Shown piece by piece: positions 1 through 9,753 of a stretch of 64,000 nucleotides of DNA (positions within the stretch are counted from its first letter, which is position 1; each line of letters opens with the position of its first letter). Under the pieces are notes generated by a model, which was given only the letters and a program-made list of their open reading frames with translations, did not search any database and was not told where the DNA came from. The position numbers and the translations under genes were made by a program. Location: assembly GCF_017352215.1 (NCBI RefSeq), contig NZ_CP071444.1, positions 682,001-746,000 of the forward strand, read 5' to 3'. This DNA comes from Alkalibacter rhizosphaerae. Its GTDB lineage: Bacteria; Bacillota; Clostridia; Eubacteriales; Alkalibacteraceae.

Positions 1-1404
1 GTTCATCTGTGCCAGACCAAGTCCCCCTTTTACGTGACGACCAGGTGTTGGATCATACTGGTATGTTCTTGCAAACCCAGGAGCCAGTCGGGGATCATGC
101 ATGGGCAACTCGATGCCGGAAGCCGTCTGCAGGTATTCTTCCCCTTTGCCGAAATGCTTGGCTGCAAATGCGGAACCGTTGAGCAGGACCGCTCCCACGC
201 CTTCGCCGTCGGCCATCTTCTGGGTCAATGCGACGATGGCTTCACCATTTCCCCAAGTCAGATCGATGCCGTCCAGTTCTTCCTTGCTTAAAATACCATT
301 GTTGTAGCATTCCATGGCCCAAGCCACTGTCATGCCGGCGGAAATGGTGTCCATTCCATAGCGATTGCAGATCTCATTGCATTTGAAAATGACATCCATT
401 TCGTCACAGAGAAGCGTGGATCCAAAAGCTGCCGCTGTTTCATATTCCGGTCGTTCCGTTGGTCCAAGCGGCCAGCGCCCGTCGTTTACTTCATATTCTG
501 CCCCGCATCCCAAGGGACAAGTGGAGCATGCGTATTTCTTGGTCTTATATTTTGCATCAAAAGTAGTCGCTGCCACCTTTTCCGCACTTTCTTCACCAAA
601 GTCCACAATACCGACGCCACCCCAGTTTTTAACAGGGGAGTCCCCGTTCAGCGCGGATGCACCAGTTCCAACACCGGTTCCATACGTTCCAAAACCCTGG
701 GCTCCCGGGTTACCTTTCATGCCTTCCGCAAACCTTTTATTGATCGCCGTGATCTTTTCAGGGTCCGCAACGGGAACATTTCCCGTACCGCGTACGGCAA
801 TAGCTTTCAGTTTCTTGGAACCCATGACTGCACCGGTGCCACCGCGGCCTGGAGCTCGATGGCCGTCATTGATGGGACAGGAGATCAGTCCCACTTTTTC
901 ACCGGAAGGTCCGATGGCGCTGATCCGAAGTCGCGGTTCTCCCGTTTCTTCCTTCAGGAGCTCCCAGGTTTCCTTGGCATCCTTGCCCCATAAATGAGCC
1001 GCATCCCGAAGTTCCGCTTTACCGTCATTGATATACAAATAAACGGGTTTTTCAGAAATACCGCTGAAGAATACGCCGTCATATCCCGCTTTTTTCAATT
1101 CCGGGCCAAAATATCCACCGGAGTTTGCATCGTTCCAACCCCCGGTAACAGGTGATTTGTGCACCACCGTATATCTTCCGCCAAAGAAGGCCTTGGTGCC
1201 GTTGGATGGTCCGGTCATAAATCCAAGCATGCTCTCCGGTCCCAAGGGATCCGTTCCTGCCGGCATCCTTTCGTACAAGATCTTGGCACCGATTCCGTAA
1301 CCGCCTACGTACTTGTATGCCAAGTCTTCTGAAACTGATTCTTCCGTCATGGTGCCTTTTGTCAAGTCTACAAAAAGCAATTTCCCTGCATAACCGCCTA
1401 TCAT
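1..1404 (-). CDS. Aldehyde:ferredoxin oxidoreductase family protein (C-terminus beyond window)
   Basis: The frame stays open from an ATG at 1404, preceded by GAGGAGGAAATTGT, to base 1, so 468 codons of a roughly 600-residue protein are present. The start MIGGYAGKLLFVDLT is the classic AOR N-terminus. A CxxCxxxC iron-sulfur motif (CSTCPLGC, about residue 290) and a following YGMDTIS segment match the [4Fe-4S] and pterin-binding parts of the tungsten AOR family. Such enzymes oxidise aldehydes, or reduce acids, with ferredoxin in the cytoplasm. It shares its strand with the upstream lar genes, 125 bp away. Family call is firm; substrate is unknown. Confidence 0.93.
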   Translation of the reverse strand, partial: MIGGYAGKLLFVDLTKGTMTEESVSEDLAYKYVGGYGIGAKILYERMPAGTDPLGPESMLGFMTGPSNGTKAFFGGRYTVVHKSPVTGGWNDANSGGYFGPELKKAGYDGVFFSGISEKPVYLYINDGKAELRDAAHLWGKDAKETWELLKEETGEPRLRISAIGPSGEKVGLISCPINDGHRAPGRGGTGAVMGSKKLKAIAVRGTGNVPVADPEKITAINKRFAEGMKGNPGAQGFGTYGTGVGTGASALNGDSPVKNWGGVGIVDFGEESAEKVAATTFDAKYKTKKYACSTCPLGCGAEYEVNDGRWPLGPTERPEYETAAAFGSTLLCDEMDVIFKCNEICNRYGMDTISAGMTVAWAMECYNNGILSKEELDGIDLTWGNGEAIVALTQKMADGEGVGAVLLNGSAFAAKHFGKGEEYLQTASGIELPMHDPRLAPGFARTYQYDPTPGRHVKGGLGLAQMN

Positions 1405-1529
1405 ACAATTTCCTCCTCTTGATATGAACTTGCTACAATTTGTACTTATGGTTCTCCTTTTCATTTTAAACTCATTCGGTAAGGATGTAAAGGATAACAA
1501 CCGCTTTTTTTAAGAAAGTAAAATTGTGA

Positions 1530-2276
1530 TTACAGCTTGTTGATGATGCTGGCATTGTACGCCGCGCCAAATCCGTTGTCGATATTGACCACGCTGACGC
1601 CGCTGGCGCAGCTGTTTAGCATGGCCAATAGAGCTGCCAGTCCGCCGAAATTGGCACCGTAGCCCACGCTGGTGGGTACGGCTATGACCGGTTTGTCCAC
1701 CATGCCGCCGATGACACTGGCCAATGCCCCTTCCATGCCTGCAATGACCACCACCACCTTGGCACCGCGGATCCGGTCCATTTTTGACATCAGGCGATGG
1801 AGCCCGGCCACTCCCACATCGGTGATTTTTTCCACCTGATTTCCCAAGATCAAGGCTGTTTCATAGGCCTCCTCCACCACCGGAAGATCGGAAGTTCCCG
1901 CTGCTACGATGGCAATGTAGCTTTCCGTCGTTTCCGGTTCATGATTTATTATGGTGATGGTCCTTCCCAGTTCATTGTAATGAGCATGATTGCACACTTC
2001 CCGGACCTTCCGGTACATCTCCTTGCCGGCACGGGTGGCCAGGATGTTGTTTCCTTGACTCATCATGTATTTGACGATGCCCTGGACCTGTTCCGGGGTT
2101 TTCCCTTGGCAATAGATCACCTCCGGGTATCCGTTTCTCAGTTCCCGATGATTGTCGATGGTGGCATATCCCAGTTCTTTGTAAGGAAGGTCTTCCAAAG
2201 CCCGGACCCCTTCTTCCACGCTGGTCTTGCCGGACTGGATCTCCTCCAGCAGCTGCTCCAATCGTTTTTTATCCAT
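1530..2276 (-). CDS. larB: LarB, nickel-pincer cofactor biosynthesis (carboxylase/hydrolase)
   Basis: LarB carboxylates the pyridinium ring of nicotinic acid adenine dinucleotide and hydrolyses its phosphoanhydride, the first step to the nickel-pincer nucleotide cofactor of LarA-type racemases. The protein has a short N-terminal helix region and then an AIR-carboxylase (PurE)-like domain (VVVIAGMEGALASVIGGM, VPTSVGYGANFGG). An in-frame ATG lies at 2294, but GGAAAGGAG precedes the ATG at 2276 at good spacing, so 2276 is chosen (248 aa). It overlaps the larE stop by 8 bp, implying coupled translation. Confidence 0.93.
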   Translation of the reverse strand: MDKKRLEQLLEEIQSGKTSVEEGVRALEDLPYKELGYATIDNHRELRNGYPEVIYCQGKTPEQVQGIVKYMMSQGNNILATRAGKEMYRKVREVCNHAHYNELGRTITIINHEPETTESYIAIVAAGTSDLPVVEEAYETALILGNQVEKITDVGVAGLHRLMSKMDRIRGAKVVVVIAGMEGALASVIGGMVDKPVIAVPTSVGYGANFGGLAALLAMLNSCASGVSVVNIDNGFGAAYNASIINKL

Positions 2277-3096
2277 GGTGAACTCCTTTCCCATCCTGTT
2301 CGTTTTCCGGTCGAAAACTTCCCATTTTATATCCTTCCAGATCTAATGCGACAAAAGAAAATCCCATTTTTTTGATGCCTGCTGCGACCTGGTCCAGCAA
2401 TGCTTCATCAAAGAAACGGCGCCTCTGGTCGGAAGGAACTTCGATGCGGGCCACATCCCCATGGGTGCGGACCCGAATGGCCGGAAATCCCAGTTTCATC
2501 AAAAACACTTCCGCTTTTTCAATCTTGACAAAGTCTTCTTCCTTGAGTTCTGTATTATAAGGGACCCTGGTCAACAAGCATGCATAGGCTGGTTTGTTCC
2601 AGGTTTCCAACTCCATCTCTTTGGAGAGTCTTCGTATTTCATCTTTGGTGATCCCATTGTCCTTCAAGGGACTGACCACCTTCAGCTCTTCCAGGGCCCG
2701 AAGTCCCGGTCGATAATCGGACAGGTCGTCTACGTTGGTGCCGTCCAGCACGTAGGGGATCCCCTTGCTTTTGGCATACTCCAGGATCTTCGAAAAGATG
2801 GCCCGCTTGCACAGGTAACACCGATCCACCGGATTGTATCGAATTTCTTCCACGATCCCCGTATGGATGAACTCATGGTGTATGCCCAGTTTCTCGGTCC
2901 AGGCCTTCGCCTCCTCCACCTCCCATTTGGGAATGTATGGAGAAACGATGGTGACGGCCGTCAATCCTTCTCCCATGGCCTCCTTGGCGGCATGGAGCAA
3001 AAAAGTACTGTCCACACCTCCGGAAAAAGCCACCACCGCCCGTTTCATTTCTTTTAATTCTTGCAATAGCTTCTCATATTTATTTCGTTCGGTCAT
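2269..3096 (-). CDS. larE: LarE, ATP-dependent sacrificial sulfur transferase
   Basis: LarE adenylates the LarB product and inserts sulfur to form the pincer thiocarboxylates. The PP-loop SGGVDS is at residues 25-30. Cysteines are visible at 93 and 96 (CYLC) and 173 (ACLLTR); Cys173 lies where the sacrificial cysteine of characterised LarE sits. The additional CxxC could instead support an iron-sulfur type of LarE, which cannot be settled here. 275 aa is normal. It overlaps larC by 17 bp and larB by 8 bp. Confidence 0.93.
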   Translation of the reverse strand: MTERNKYEKLLQELKEMKRAVVAFSGGVDSTFLLHAAKEAMGEGLTAVTIVSPYIPKWEVEEAKAWTEKLGIHHEFIHTGIVEEIRYNPVDRCYLCKRAIFSKILEYAKSKGIPYVLDGTNVDDLSDYRPGLRALEELKVVSPLKDNGITKDEIRRLSKEMELETWNKPAYACLLTRVPYNTELKEEDFVKIEKAEVFLMKLGFPAIRVRTHGDVARIEVPSDQRRRFFDEALLDQVAAGIKKMGFSFVALDLEGYKMGSFRPENEQDGKGVHHG

Positions 3097-4264
3097 ACTT
3101 CCCCTCCAATTGCTTGTTTACTTCATCGTACACCCGAATCAGATCAAGATTGTTCTCTTTTGCAATGGCGGCGCATTGTTCGTATTCCGGCTTGTGCTTG
3201 ATGGGTTTTCCTTTATAGATCCCTACTTTTACATCCACTCTTCCCCAGATGGTCTCCGCTTGAATCATTTTTCGCTCCATCATGACTTTTCCCACCGGAT
3301 AAGTCCGCACTCCCAGGGTGGTAGTATGGGTGAAGATCAATTCTGTCATGATATCTTTATTGGATGTCTCACATAGGACGCTCAATTTCACTCCCGGCCT
3401 GCCCTTTTTCATGATGATGGGCGTTTTGAACACATCCAAGGCACCGGCATCAAAGAGTCGTTCTTCCACAAAGGAATAATATTCCGGATTCATATCGTCC
3501 AGGTTGGCTTCGATCATCAACTGGGCTTCTTCCTGCACTCCTTCTTCCACTTCTGCCAGATAAACCCGAAGGACGTTGGGAATCTGAAAATCCTTCGTTC
3601 CCAAACCATAACCGACTCCCTTGACATCCATTTGCAAAGAATCTACAAATCGGTCAGCCCCATATGCCAATATGACTGCTCCCGTAGGCGTCGTCGTTTC
3701 TCCATCCACCAGTCCGGATCGTATGGGGATCCCTTCCAGCAAGGCTGCCGTTGCCGGTGCAGGAACCGGCATCAAACCATGGGCGCATTGCACAAAGCCG
3801 CCTCCTACTTGAACCGGGGAAGCCAGCACCTGATCCACATTCCAGTAATCAAAGCAAATGGCCGCTCCAACGATGTCGACGATGGAATCGACGGCTCCCA
3901 CTTCATGGAAATGGATGGCCTCCGGCGTTTTTCCATGGACTTTTCCTTCTGCCTCCGCAAGAAGACGAAACATGCCTTTCGCCGTTTCCCGAACACGTTG
4001 GTTCAGGGTGCTGTCATCAATGATCTCTTCAATGTCCAGCAAATGACGATGGGCGTGTTCGTGCTTGAGTTGATCCACGTGGGCCTTGGTGCCGGTGATG
4101 CCGTGTTTCTGTTGTTTTTCAAACCATACATGAAAAGAGTCCCGAATGGAGAGTTTGTTCAATTCACCTACCAGATATTCTCCATCCATCCCCAGGTCCA
4201 CCATGGCTCCCAGGTTCATGTCACCGCTGATTCCACTAAAACAATCATAATATATTATCCTCAT
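3080..4264 (-). CDS. larC: LarC, nickel insertase for the pincer cofactor
   Basis: LarC inserts nickel into the organic pincer precursor in a CTP-dependent reaction. The N-terminus MRIIYYDCFSGISGDMNLGA and the His-rich stretch HEHAHRHL (about residues 69-76) are family hallmarks. The gene is one uninterrupted 394-residue frame, unlike the larC1/larC2 arrangement of Lactiplantibacillus that depends on frameshifting. GGAGGATGTA precedes the ATG. It is the first lar gene after ppk1, separated by 34 bp. Confidence 0.93.
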   Translation of the reverse strand: MRIIYYDCFSGISGDMNLGAMVDLGMDGEYLVGELNKLSIRDSFHVWFEKQQKHGITGTKAHVDQLKHEHAHRHLLDIEEIIDDSTLNQRVRETAKGMFRLLAEAEGKVHGKTPEAIHFHEVGAVDSIVDIVGAAICFDYWNVDQVLASPVQVGGGFVQCAHGLMPVPAPATAALLEGIPIRSGLVDGETTTPTGAVILAYGADRFVDSLQMDVKGVGYGLGTKDFQIPNVLRVYLAEVEEGVQEEAQLMIEANLDDMNPEYYSFVEERLFDAGALDVFKTPIIMKKGRPGVKLSVLCETSNKDIMTELIFTHTTTLGVRTYPVGKVMMERKMIQAETIWGRVDVKVGIYKGKPIKHKPEYEQCAAIAKENNLDLIRVYDEVNKQLEGKYDRTK

Positions 4265-4298
4265 TACATCCTCCGATCAAACTGATTTCATGGGATAA

Positions 4299-6476
4299 TT
4301 ATAACAGACTCCAGGTCTGTTTCACCCATTTCTTCAAGAGGTGTTTAAAAATCTTCCACTTTGTCACTTTTTTACTTCTTTTTTTTCGAGGACTTTTTCT
4401 CTTTGCTGATGCGGCTTCCTTCATGAAGAAATTCTGGCTGTCCCATGGTTTTTGTACATTATCGGGTCCATTGGGTCTTTTATAGATCCCCGCGCTGTTC
4501 AGTTCACGGCTTTTCACATTGTCCTTGAGTCCCGCCTCCAAAATGTGAACGATCCTTTTTCTGCAATCCGAATCCAATACGGGACAACCGATCTCCACTC
4601 GACGATGCATGTTTCTGGTCATCAGATCTGCCGAAGAGATGTATAGCTTTGCACTTTTCCCCGATCCAAAGCAATAGATCCTGGGATGTTCCAAAAATCG
4701 TCCCACAATGCTTACAACTCGAATGTTTTCTGTTTTGCCGGGGATCCCCGGCAACAAACAGCAAATGCCCCGGATCATCAATATGATCTCCACCCCTGCA
4801 TTGCTTGCTTGGGACAACTTGTCGATGATCTCCCGCTCTGTCAGGGAATTCATTTTGAACAAAATTTTGCCCTGGGATCCCTGTCGTGTTTTTTTGATCT
4901 CCTCATCGATCAATTCCAGCAGCGGTTTTTGAAAATGTTCCGGTGCCACCAGCAAATGTTTGTAGGTCCCACCCAGGTTGGCGATGGACATATTTTTAAA
5001 AAACTCGGCAGCATCTCGCCCGATGCCGGCGTCAGCCGTCAGCAAACTCAGATCCGTATAAAGTTTCGCTGTCTGCTCGTTGTAGTTGCCTGTCCCGATC
5101 TGTGTGATGTGGGATATTTTGCCTTTATCCACCATGGTGATCAAGCATATTTTGGAATGGACCTTGCAGTCGTTGACGCCATAGATGACTTTGCATCCTG
5201 CCTCTTCCAGACGTTCCGCCCATGCGATGTTGTTTTTTTCATCGAATCGAGCCCGCAACTCGATAAGGACCGTTACTTCCTTGCCGTTTTCCGCCGCTTC
5301 CGACAAGTATTCGATGATCCTGGAGTTGGGCGCCAAGCGATAAATGGTGATCTTTATGGATTGGACCTTGCTGGAGTTGACACTTTCTTTCAAAAGATGG
5401 ATGAAAGGCTCCATGCTGTCATAGGGAAAAAACAGCAACATGTCTTTTCTTTGCACCTGAAGCAACATGGACTCCTTCGGCTGGTAGGCCGATGGCATTG
5501 CAGATTCAAAGGACTCGTAGGTCCATTTATCCACCAGACCAGCGGGTAGCTTGTCCTTCCAATCATTGGTCCAATGCATGGATATGGGAGCGTTAAAAGA
5601 ATAGACCTGCTCTTCCGTTATGTCCAATCGCTGCAATAGAAGCTTGCTTTGACGTTTTTCCAGTTTTCCCTCCACTTCCAGGCGAACCGGCGCAAGCTTG
5701 GATCTCTTTTTCAAAATTTGCTTCATGTGATTTCGAAAATCCTGGTCAAAGTCAAATGCTTCATCTTCCGGATGAATGTCCGCGTTTCTGGTGACGGTCA
5801 CGATACAGGCATCCGCCACTTCGTAACCCGGGAAGACCTCTTCCAGGTAATGAAGGATCACCAGTTCCGAGCGAATAAAACAAATTCCTTCCCCCGGCAG
5901 TTCCAGCAATCCCGGTAAAACAGCCGGAACAGGAACGATTCCCATGGTGGGTTCCTGGCCTTTGTATTTCACATTGGCTGTGATGTACAAAGCCTTGTTC
6001 CAAAGATGAGGAAAAGGGTGATGAGCGTCAATGATCTGAGGCGACAGTAGAGGAAGGATGTTTTTTCGAAAAGCTTCGGCCGCTCGTTTCTTTTGGCTTC
6101 CATCCAGTCCTTCCATGGTCATCAGATGGATCCCCTCGTCATGAAAGGATTTTTTGAGCTGCTCATACAATAGATCCCTTTGTTCATACAGGGGGCGCAC
6201 CCCTCGAAAGACCAGCTGGAGCTGTTCCTTTGGCGTCCAGCCAGTTTTGTTGTCATAGGTATCCTTTTTTATGTGGGACAGATCCAACAAGCTTCCGACC
6301 CGGATCATGAAAAACTCATCCAGGTTGCTGTTGAAAATGGCCAAAAATTTGAGCCTTTCCAACAGGGGTACCGTAGGATCCTCCGCTTCTTCCATGACCC
6401 GTTGGTTGAACCGAAGCCAGGACAATTCCCGATTTTGGGTGTAACTGGTATCATAAGTCCATGCATTCTTAGACAT
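4299..6476 (-). CDS. ppk1: Polyphosphate kinase 1
   Basis: Makes polyphosphate reversibly from ATP. Length (725 aa) and domain order match PPK1: an N-terminal domain (TYDTSYTQNRELSWLRFNQRVMEE split motifs), head domain, then two PLD-like catalytic domains. The phosphorylated histidine is expected in the VHSK segment (about residue 440) and the second catalytic His in FLEHPRIY (about 596). The C-terminal 30 residues are unusually rich in lysine and arginine. It overlaps ppx by 8 bp, so polyphosphate synthesis and breakdown genes are translationally coupled. Confidence 0.96.
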   Translation of the reverse strand: MSKNAWTYDTSYTQNRELSWLRFNQRVMEEAEDPTVPLLERLKFLAIFNSNLDEFFMIRVGSLLDLSHIKKDTYDNKTGWTPKEQLQLVFRGVRPLYEQRDLLYEQLKKSFHDEGIHLMTMEGLDGSQKKRAAEAFRKNILPLLSPQIIDAHHPFPHLWNKALYITANVKYKGQEPTMGIVPVPAVLPGLLELPGEGICFIRSELVILHYLEEVFPGYEVADACIVTVTRNADIHPEDEAFDFDQDFRNHMKQILKKRSKLAPVRLEVEGKLEKRQSKLLLQRLDITEEQVYSFNAPISMHWTNDWKDKLPAGLVDKWTYESFESAMPSAYQPKESMLLQVQRKDMLLFFPYDSMEPFIHLLKESVNSSKVQSIKITIYRLAPNSRIIEYLSEAAENGKEVTVLIELRARFDEKNNIAWAERLEEAGCKVIYGVNDCKVHSKICLITMVDKGKISHITQIGTGNYNEQTAKLYTDLSLLTADAGIGRDAAEFFKNMSIANLGGTYKHLLVAPEHFQKPLLELIDEEIKKTRQGSQGKILFKMNSLTEREIIDKLSQASNAGVEIILMIRGICCLLPGIPGKTENIRVVSIVGRFLEHPRIYCFGSGKSAKLYISSADLMTRNMHRRVEIGCPVLDSDCRKRIVHILEAGLKDNVKSRELNSAGIYKRPNGPDNVQKPWDSQNFFMKEAASAKRKSPRKKRSKKVTKWKIFKHLLKKWVKQTWSLL

Positions 6477-7383
6477 CGAGCACCTTCTCCTTCAACACCT
6501 TGTCATACAAATAACCTTCCCGTACTCCGTATTGGCTCACATGAATGTCTTTCGCTTCAAAGCGTTTTGCCACCTCCTTAAGGATCATCATCCCCGGTAT
6601 GATGGTATGGACCCGATCCGGCACCACCTTTAGGATTTGATCCACTGCATCCCGGTCGTCTTTGCCGAGACGCTTGAGTACCTTCTTGATTTTTTTCACT
6701 TCCAACAATCCGTTGGCATCAGGTAGATCGTAGGCGGCATTGTTCAGTTTTCTGGCACCCCGAATGGTTCCGCCCACGCCGCAGATGGAATCATAGGAAT
6801 CGATCATCATGTCCTCCATAAGATCCAATTCCTTGTTGATCTCCCTCTTTATTTTCTTTTGTTCTTCCTTGGTCGGGAGCAACCCCTCCACCCAATGCTT
6901 GTAGAGATTCAACGATCCAATGGGGATGCTTGCTGCATTGATGATCTGCCGTTCCTTGAATGTAACGATCTCCGTACTTCCACCACCGATATCCACTACA
7001 ATGCCGTCGTCCATATCCGTCACTTTGATGGCTCCGATAAAGTCCAGGATGGCCTCATCTTCGCCGGACAATAGGTCGATCTCCAACTCAGTGGCTTTTT
7101 TGATCTGCTTCAATGCAGCGTTGCTGTTGGCGATGTTTCTCAGAGATGCTGTGGCAAACACATAAAGCTGATCCACTTGAAAATTGGAAACGATGCCTTG
7201 AAAAGACCGAAGAACAGAAATAGCCTTGTCGATCCCCTTTTGGCTTAGAACTCCGTAGTCAACATAACCAGCCAATCCAGCCGGTTCCTTGGTTCCGAAC
7301 AATAGATGGATGGTATTGTTTTCGCATTTGTACATATTCATTCGCATGGTATTGGATCCGATATCGATGAGTGCATAGATCAT
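6469..7383 (-). CDS. ppx: Exopolyphosphatase, Ppx/GppA family
   Basis: Ppx/GppA proteins cleave terminal phosphate from polyphosphate or from pppGpp. The N-terminus MIYALIDIGSNTMRMNMY is the actin-like ATPase phosphate-1 motif, and DIGGGSTEIV (about residues 134-143) is the second. A longer frame opens upstream, but AAGGAAGGGGAG sits just before the ATG at 7383, giving 304 aa, the usual size of short single-domain Ppx proteins with no C-terminal HD domain. First gene of the ppx-ppk1 pair. Confidence 0.92.
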   Translation of the reverse strand: MIYALIDIGSNTMRMNMYKCENNTIHLLFGTKEPAGLAGYVDYGVLSQKGIDKAISVLRSFQGIVSNFQVDQLYVFATASLRNIANSNAALKQIKKATELEIDLLSGEDEAILDFIGAIKVTDMDDGIVVDIGGGSTEIVTFKERQIINAASIPIGSLNLYKHWVEGLLPTKEEQKKIKREINKELDLMEDMMIDSYDSICGVGGTIRGARKLNNAAYDLPDANGLLEVKKIKKVLKRLGKDDRDAVDQILKVVPDRVHTIIPGMMILKEVAKRFEAKDIHVSQYGVREGYLYDKVLKEKVLDV

Positions 7384-7456
7384 GGGAAACTCCCCTTCCT
7401 TTCCCATATATATTCCCAACCTGCTCTTTCTAAAACAAAGATCGCCGCTACGAAAA

Positions 7457-7482
7457 AAGGCCTCCCGTCCGGGAGAGCCTTC
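7457..7482 (-). terminator. Intrinsic terminator after the GGDEF gene
   Basis: Inverted repeat AAGGC-CTCCC/GGGAG-GCCTT with a four-base loop, followed on the minus strand by a T-run. It lies at the extreme 3' end of the GGDEF gene and before ppx. Confidence 0.8.
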
Positions 7483-7484
7483 CT

Positions 7485-9631
7485 TCATTGTTGCTTGTCC
7501 TGTTTTTTCCGATACATCTGTTTGTCCGCCATGGACAATATGTCCTGGATGGATTCATCTTCCAATGTTTTGACTCCATATCCGGCGGCCACGGATGCAG
7601 ATTTCCCTTTGATCTCCAATTCATCCACGCCATCCAAGATCCGTTCCACAATGCGTCTTACTTCTTGTTTGGATGTGGAAGGAAGCAAGACGATGAATTC
7701 GTCTCCCCCATGCGACAAATGATATCATCGCTTCTACAAGTCTCTTTGAGCACTTGGGCCACTCCTTTGAGCAGTTCATCGCCGATGAAATGACCATGGA
7801 CATCGTTCATTTCCTTCAGATCATTGACATCCAGCACGATGACGGAAAAAGGCAGGTTTCTGGGTGTATCGAGCCGCTTCAAGGAATCATCCATGTATCG
7901 GCGGTTGTACAGCCCAGTCAAATGGTCGTGAAAACTCAGATATTCCACTTCCTGTTGTCTCTCCAACTTCTCCGTGATGTCTCTGGCCGCAGCATAAAGG
8001 AGACCTCCCGCAGGCTGGCTACGCCATTCCAGGGATCGATAGGTTCCATCGTAACTGCGATATCGATTGACGAAATCCCATACCACATTGTCGTTTTTCA
8101 ACTCTCCCATGGCTGCTTTGGTTTTTTCCACATCCTCCGGATGGACCATCTCCAAAAAAGACCGACCGACCAGATCACTGCTCCCGTAACCCAGGGTCCG
8201 TTCCCAGGCATTATTGACTTGGACGATCCGCCCATCCAAGCTGGCAATGAGGATGAGATCCGGGTTGATGGCAAAGAAATACTCCAAAACCTGATTTTTT
8301 TCCATCAGCTGGTCGTTGATGGTTTTTACATCTGTAATGTCTCTGGCCGTTCCTACATACCCCGCCACATTGTCCCATTCATCCCAAAGAGGAGTAGCCG
8401 TTGTGGTGTACCAATGCCAGGAACCGTCTTTATGGAGAAGTCGATAGTTGTTGTGTTCCTGTCTCGTATTGGATTCCCGGATCCGCCGAAAAAATTCTTC
8501 CACTCCTTCCAGGTCATCCGGATGGACAAAAGGTCGAAAAGAGTTCCCCACCGCTTCCTCAATAGAGTATCCCAACAATTTCGTCCAGGCATTGGACACG
8601 AAGGTGAAAACCCCGTTCAGATCCAGTCGATAGATAATGTCAAAACTGCTATCCACCAAGACCTGATAGTTTTCTTCCTTTTCCCGCAAGGCCTCGGTCG
8701 TTTTCTTGTTTTCCGTAATATCCAAATGGATCCCGAACATTCGAAGTGGTTTCCCGTCGGAATTCCATTCCATCAACTTGCCGCGATTCATGATCCACAC
8801 ATAATGCCCCTTTTTGTGACGCATCCGGTATTCCATGGCGAAAGATTCAGACTCGCTTGCCAAAGCCTGTTTCAATGTTTGTACCGCACGATCTCGATCT
8901 TCCGGGTGGATCATGGAAGTCCACCATTCCAGCGTAGGAGGTTCCCACTCTTTCTCATCGTATCCGAGCATTCTCATCCACTGGAGGCTGACGTCTCCCT
9001 GATCGGCCTGCACATCCCAAACCCAAGCCCCGGCATCGATGGCATCCATGACCAGGTCCAGTTTTTGTTGGTTTTCCTCTCGATGCTTCTCCTCCAGTCG
9101 TTTGCTCAACAGCAGACCGACCTGGCTGGCGTAGAGTTCCAATATTTCAAAGTCGCTCACAAGAGAGTCCTTTTCCATCATGACCGTGAAATCACCAAGC
9201 ATCCGGTTGTTTTTTACAATGGGCACTACCAAAACCGTTCCTATGTCAAAAATAGTTTCCAGGGTTTTGATCAAATGATCAGAGATCACTTCCCCGGTGA
9301 GTTCGTGAAGAGCTTCATAAACGACCACCGACTCCCCAAAAAGACGCTCATATCTCCGCGGATCAAAGGACCAACGCTTTCCAACGATATTGAACCCCAA
9401 AGAGCTTGCCGCCTTCTGCAAGTCCTCATGGAACCCGGAAATGCTCATGGTTTCAAACCCGTCTCCCTCTTCCTCAAAGAGGTTGAAAGCAACATACTTT
9501 GCTCCAGACAGGTCTTTCATCGTATCCGTCAACAATCCATATTCCATGGGCTCCTCGCCCAGATCGAGGAATATTCGAGATACGTGAATGATCTTCAACA
9601 TTTTTTCTTCTCTTCCAGTGATCGCCGCCAA
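7485..9631 (-). pseudogene. GAF/PAS-PAS-PAS-GGDEF diguanylate cyclase-like protein, frameshifted at the GGDEF motif
   Basis: Read with one frame change this is a sensor of about 730 residues: a GAF-like region (about 1-175), three PAS domains (about 185-310, 315-440, 440-570, one with the DISKxxx-type PAC segment), then GGDEF. The first frame reads to CRMG and then ends at 7658. The next frame begins SHGGDEFIVLLP and ends at 7485. The break lies in a run of five G where six would restore MGGDEF. It may be a real pseudogene, phase variation or a sequencing error. The TTG start at 9631 has AAAGGAGAG at good spacing; an ATG at 9601 is the alternative. Confidence 0.8.
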
Positions 9632-9723
9632 TACTCTCTCTCCTTTTACGAATGATCTTCTCTTTTGTGAAAAATCATATCAGAGTTATTACACCACATT
9701 GGTCAAAAAAAATCAAAGAAAAA

Positions 9724-9745
9724 ATGGCATCCTCTCAGATGCCAT
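9724..9745 (-). terminator. Intrinsic terminator after the MFS gene
   Basis: ATGGCATC/GATGCCAT stem with a six-base loop and a following T-run on the minus strand, directly downstream of the MFS stop codon. Confidence 0.85.
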
Positions 9746-9753
9746 CCTCGTTT

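Noticed and set aside
365-997. Long plus-strand frame opposite the AOR gene
   Set aside because: The minus-strand AOR frame is continuous here with clear family motifs; the plus frame is an antisense shadow.
7754-9655. 633-codon plus-strand frame opposite the PAS/GGDEF gene
   Set aside because: Length arises from the codon structure of the opposite gene; it lacks a ribosome site and domain signatures.
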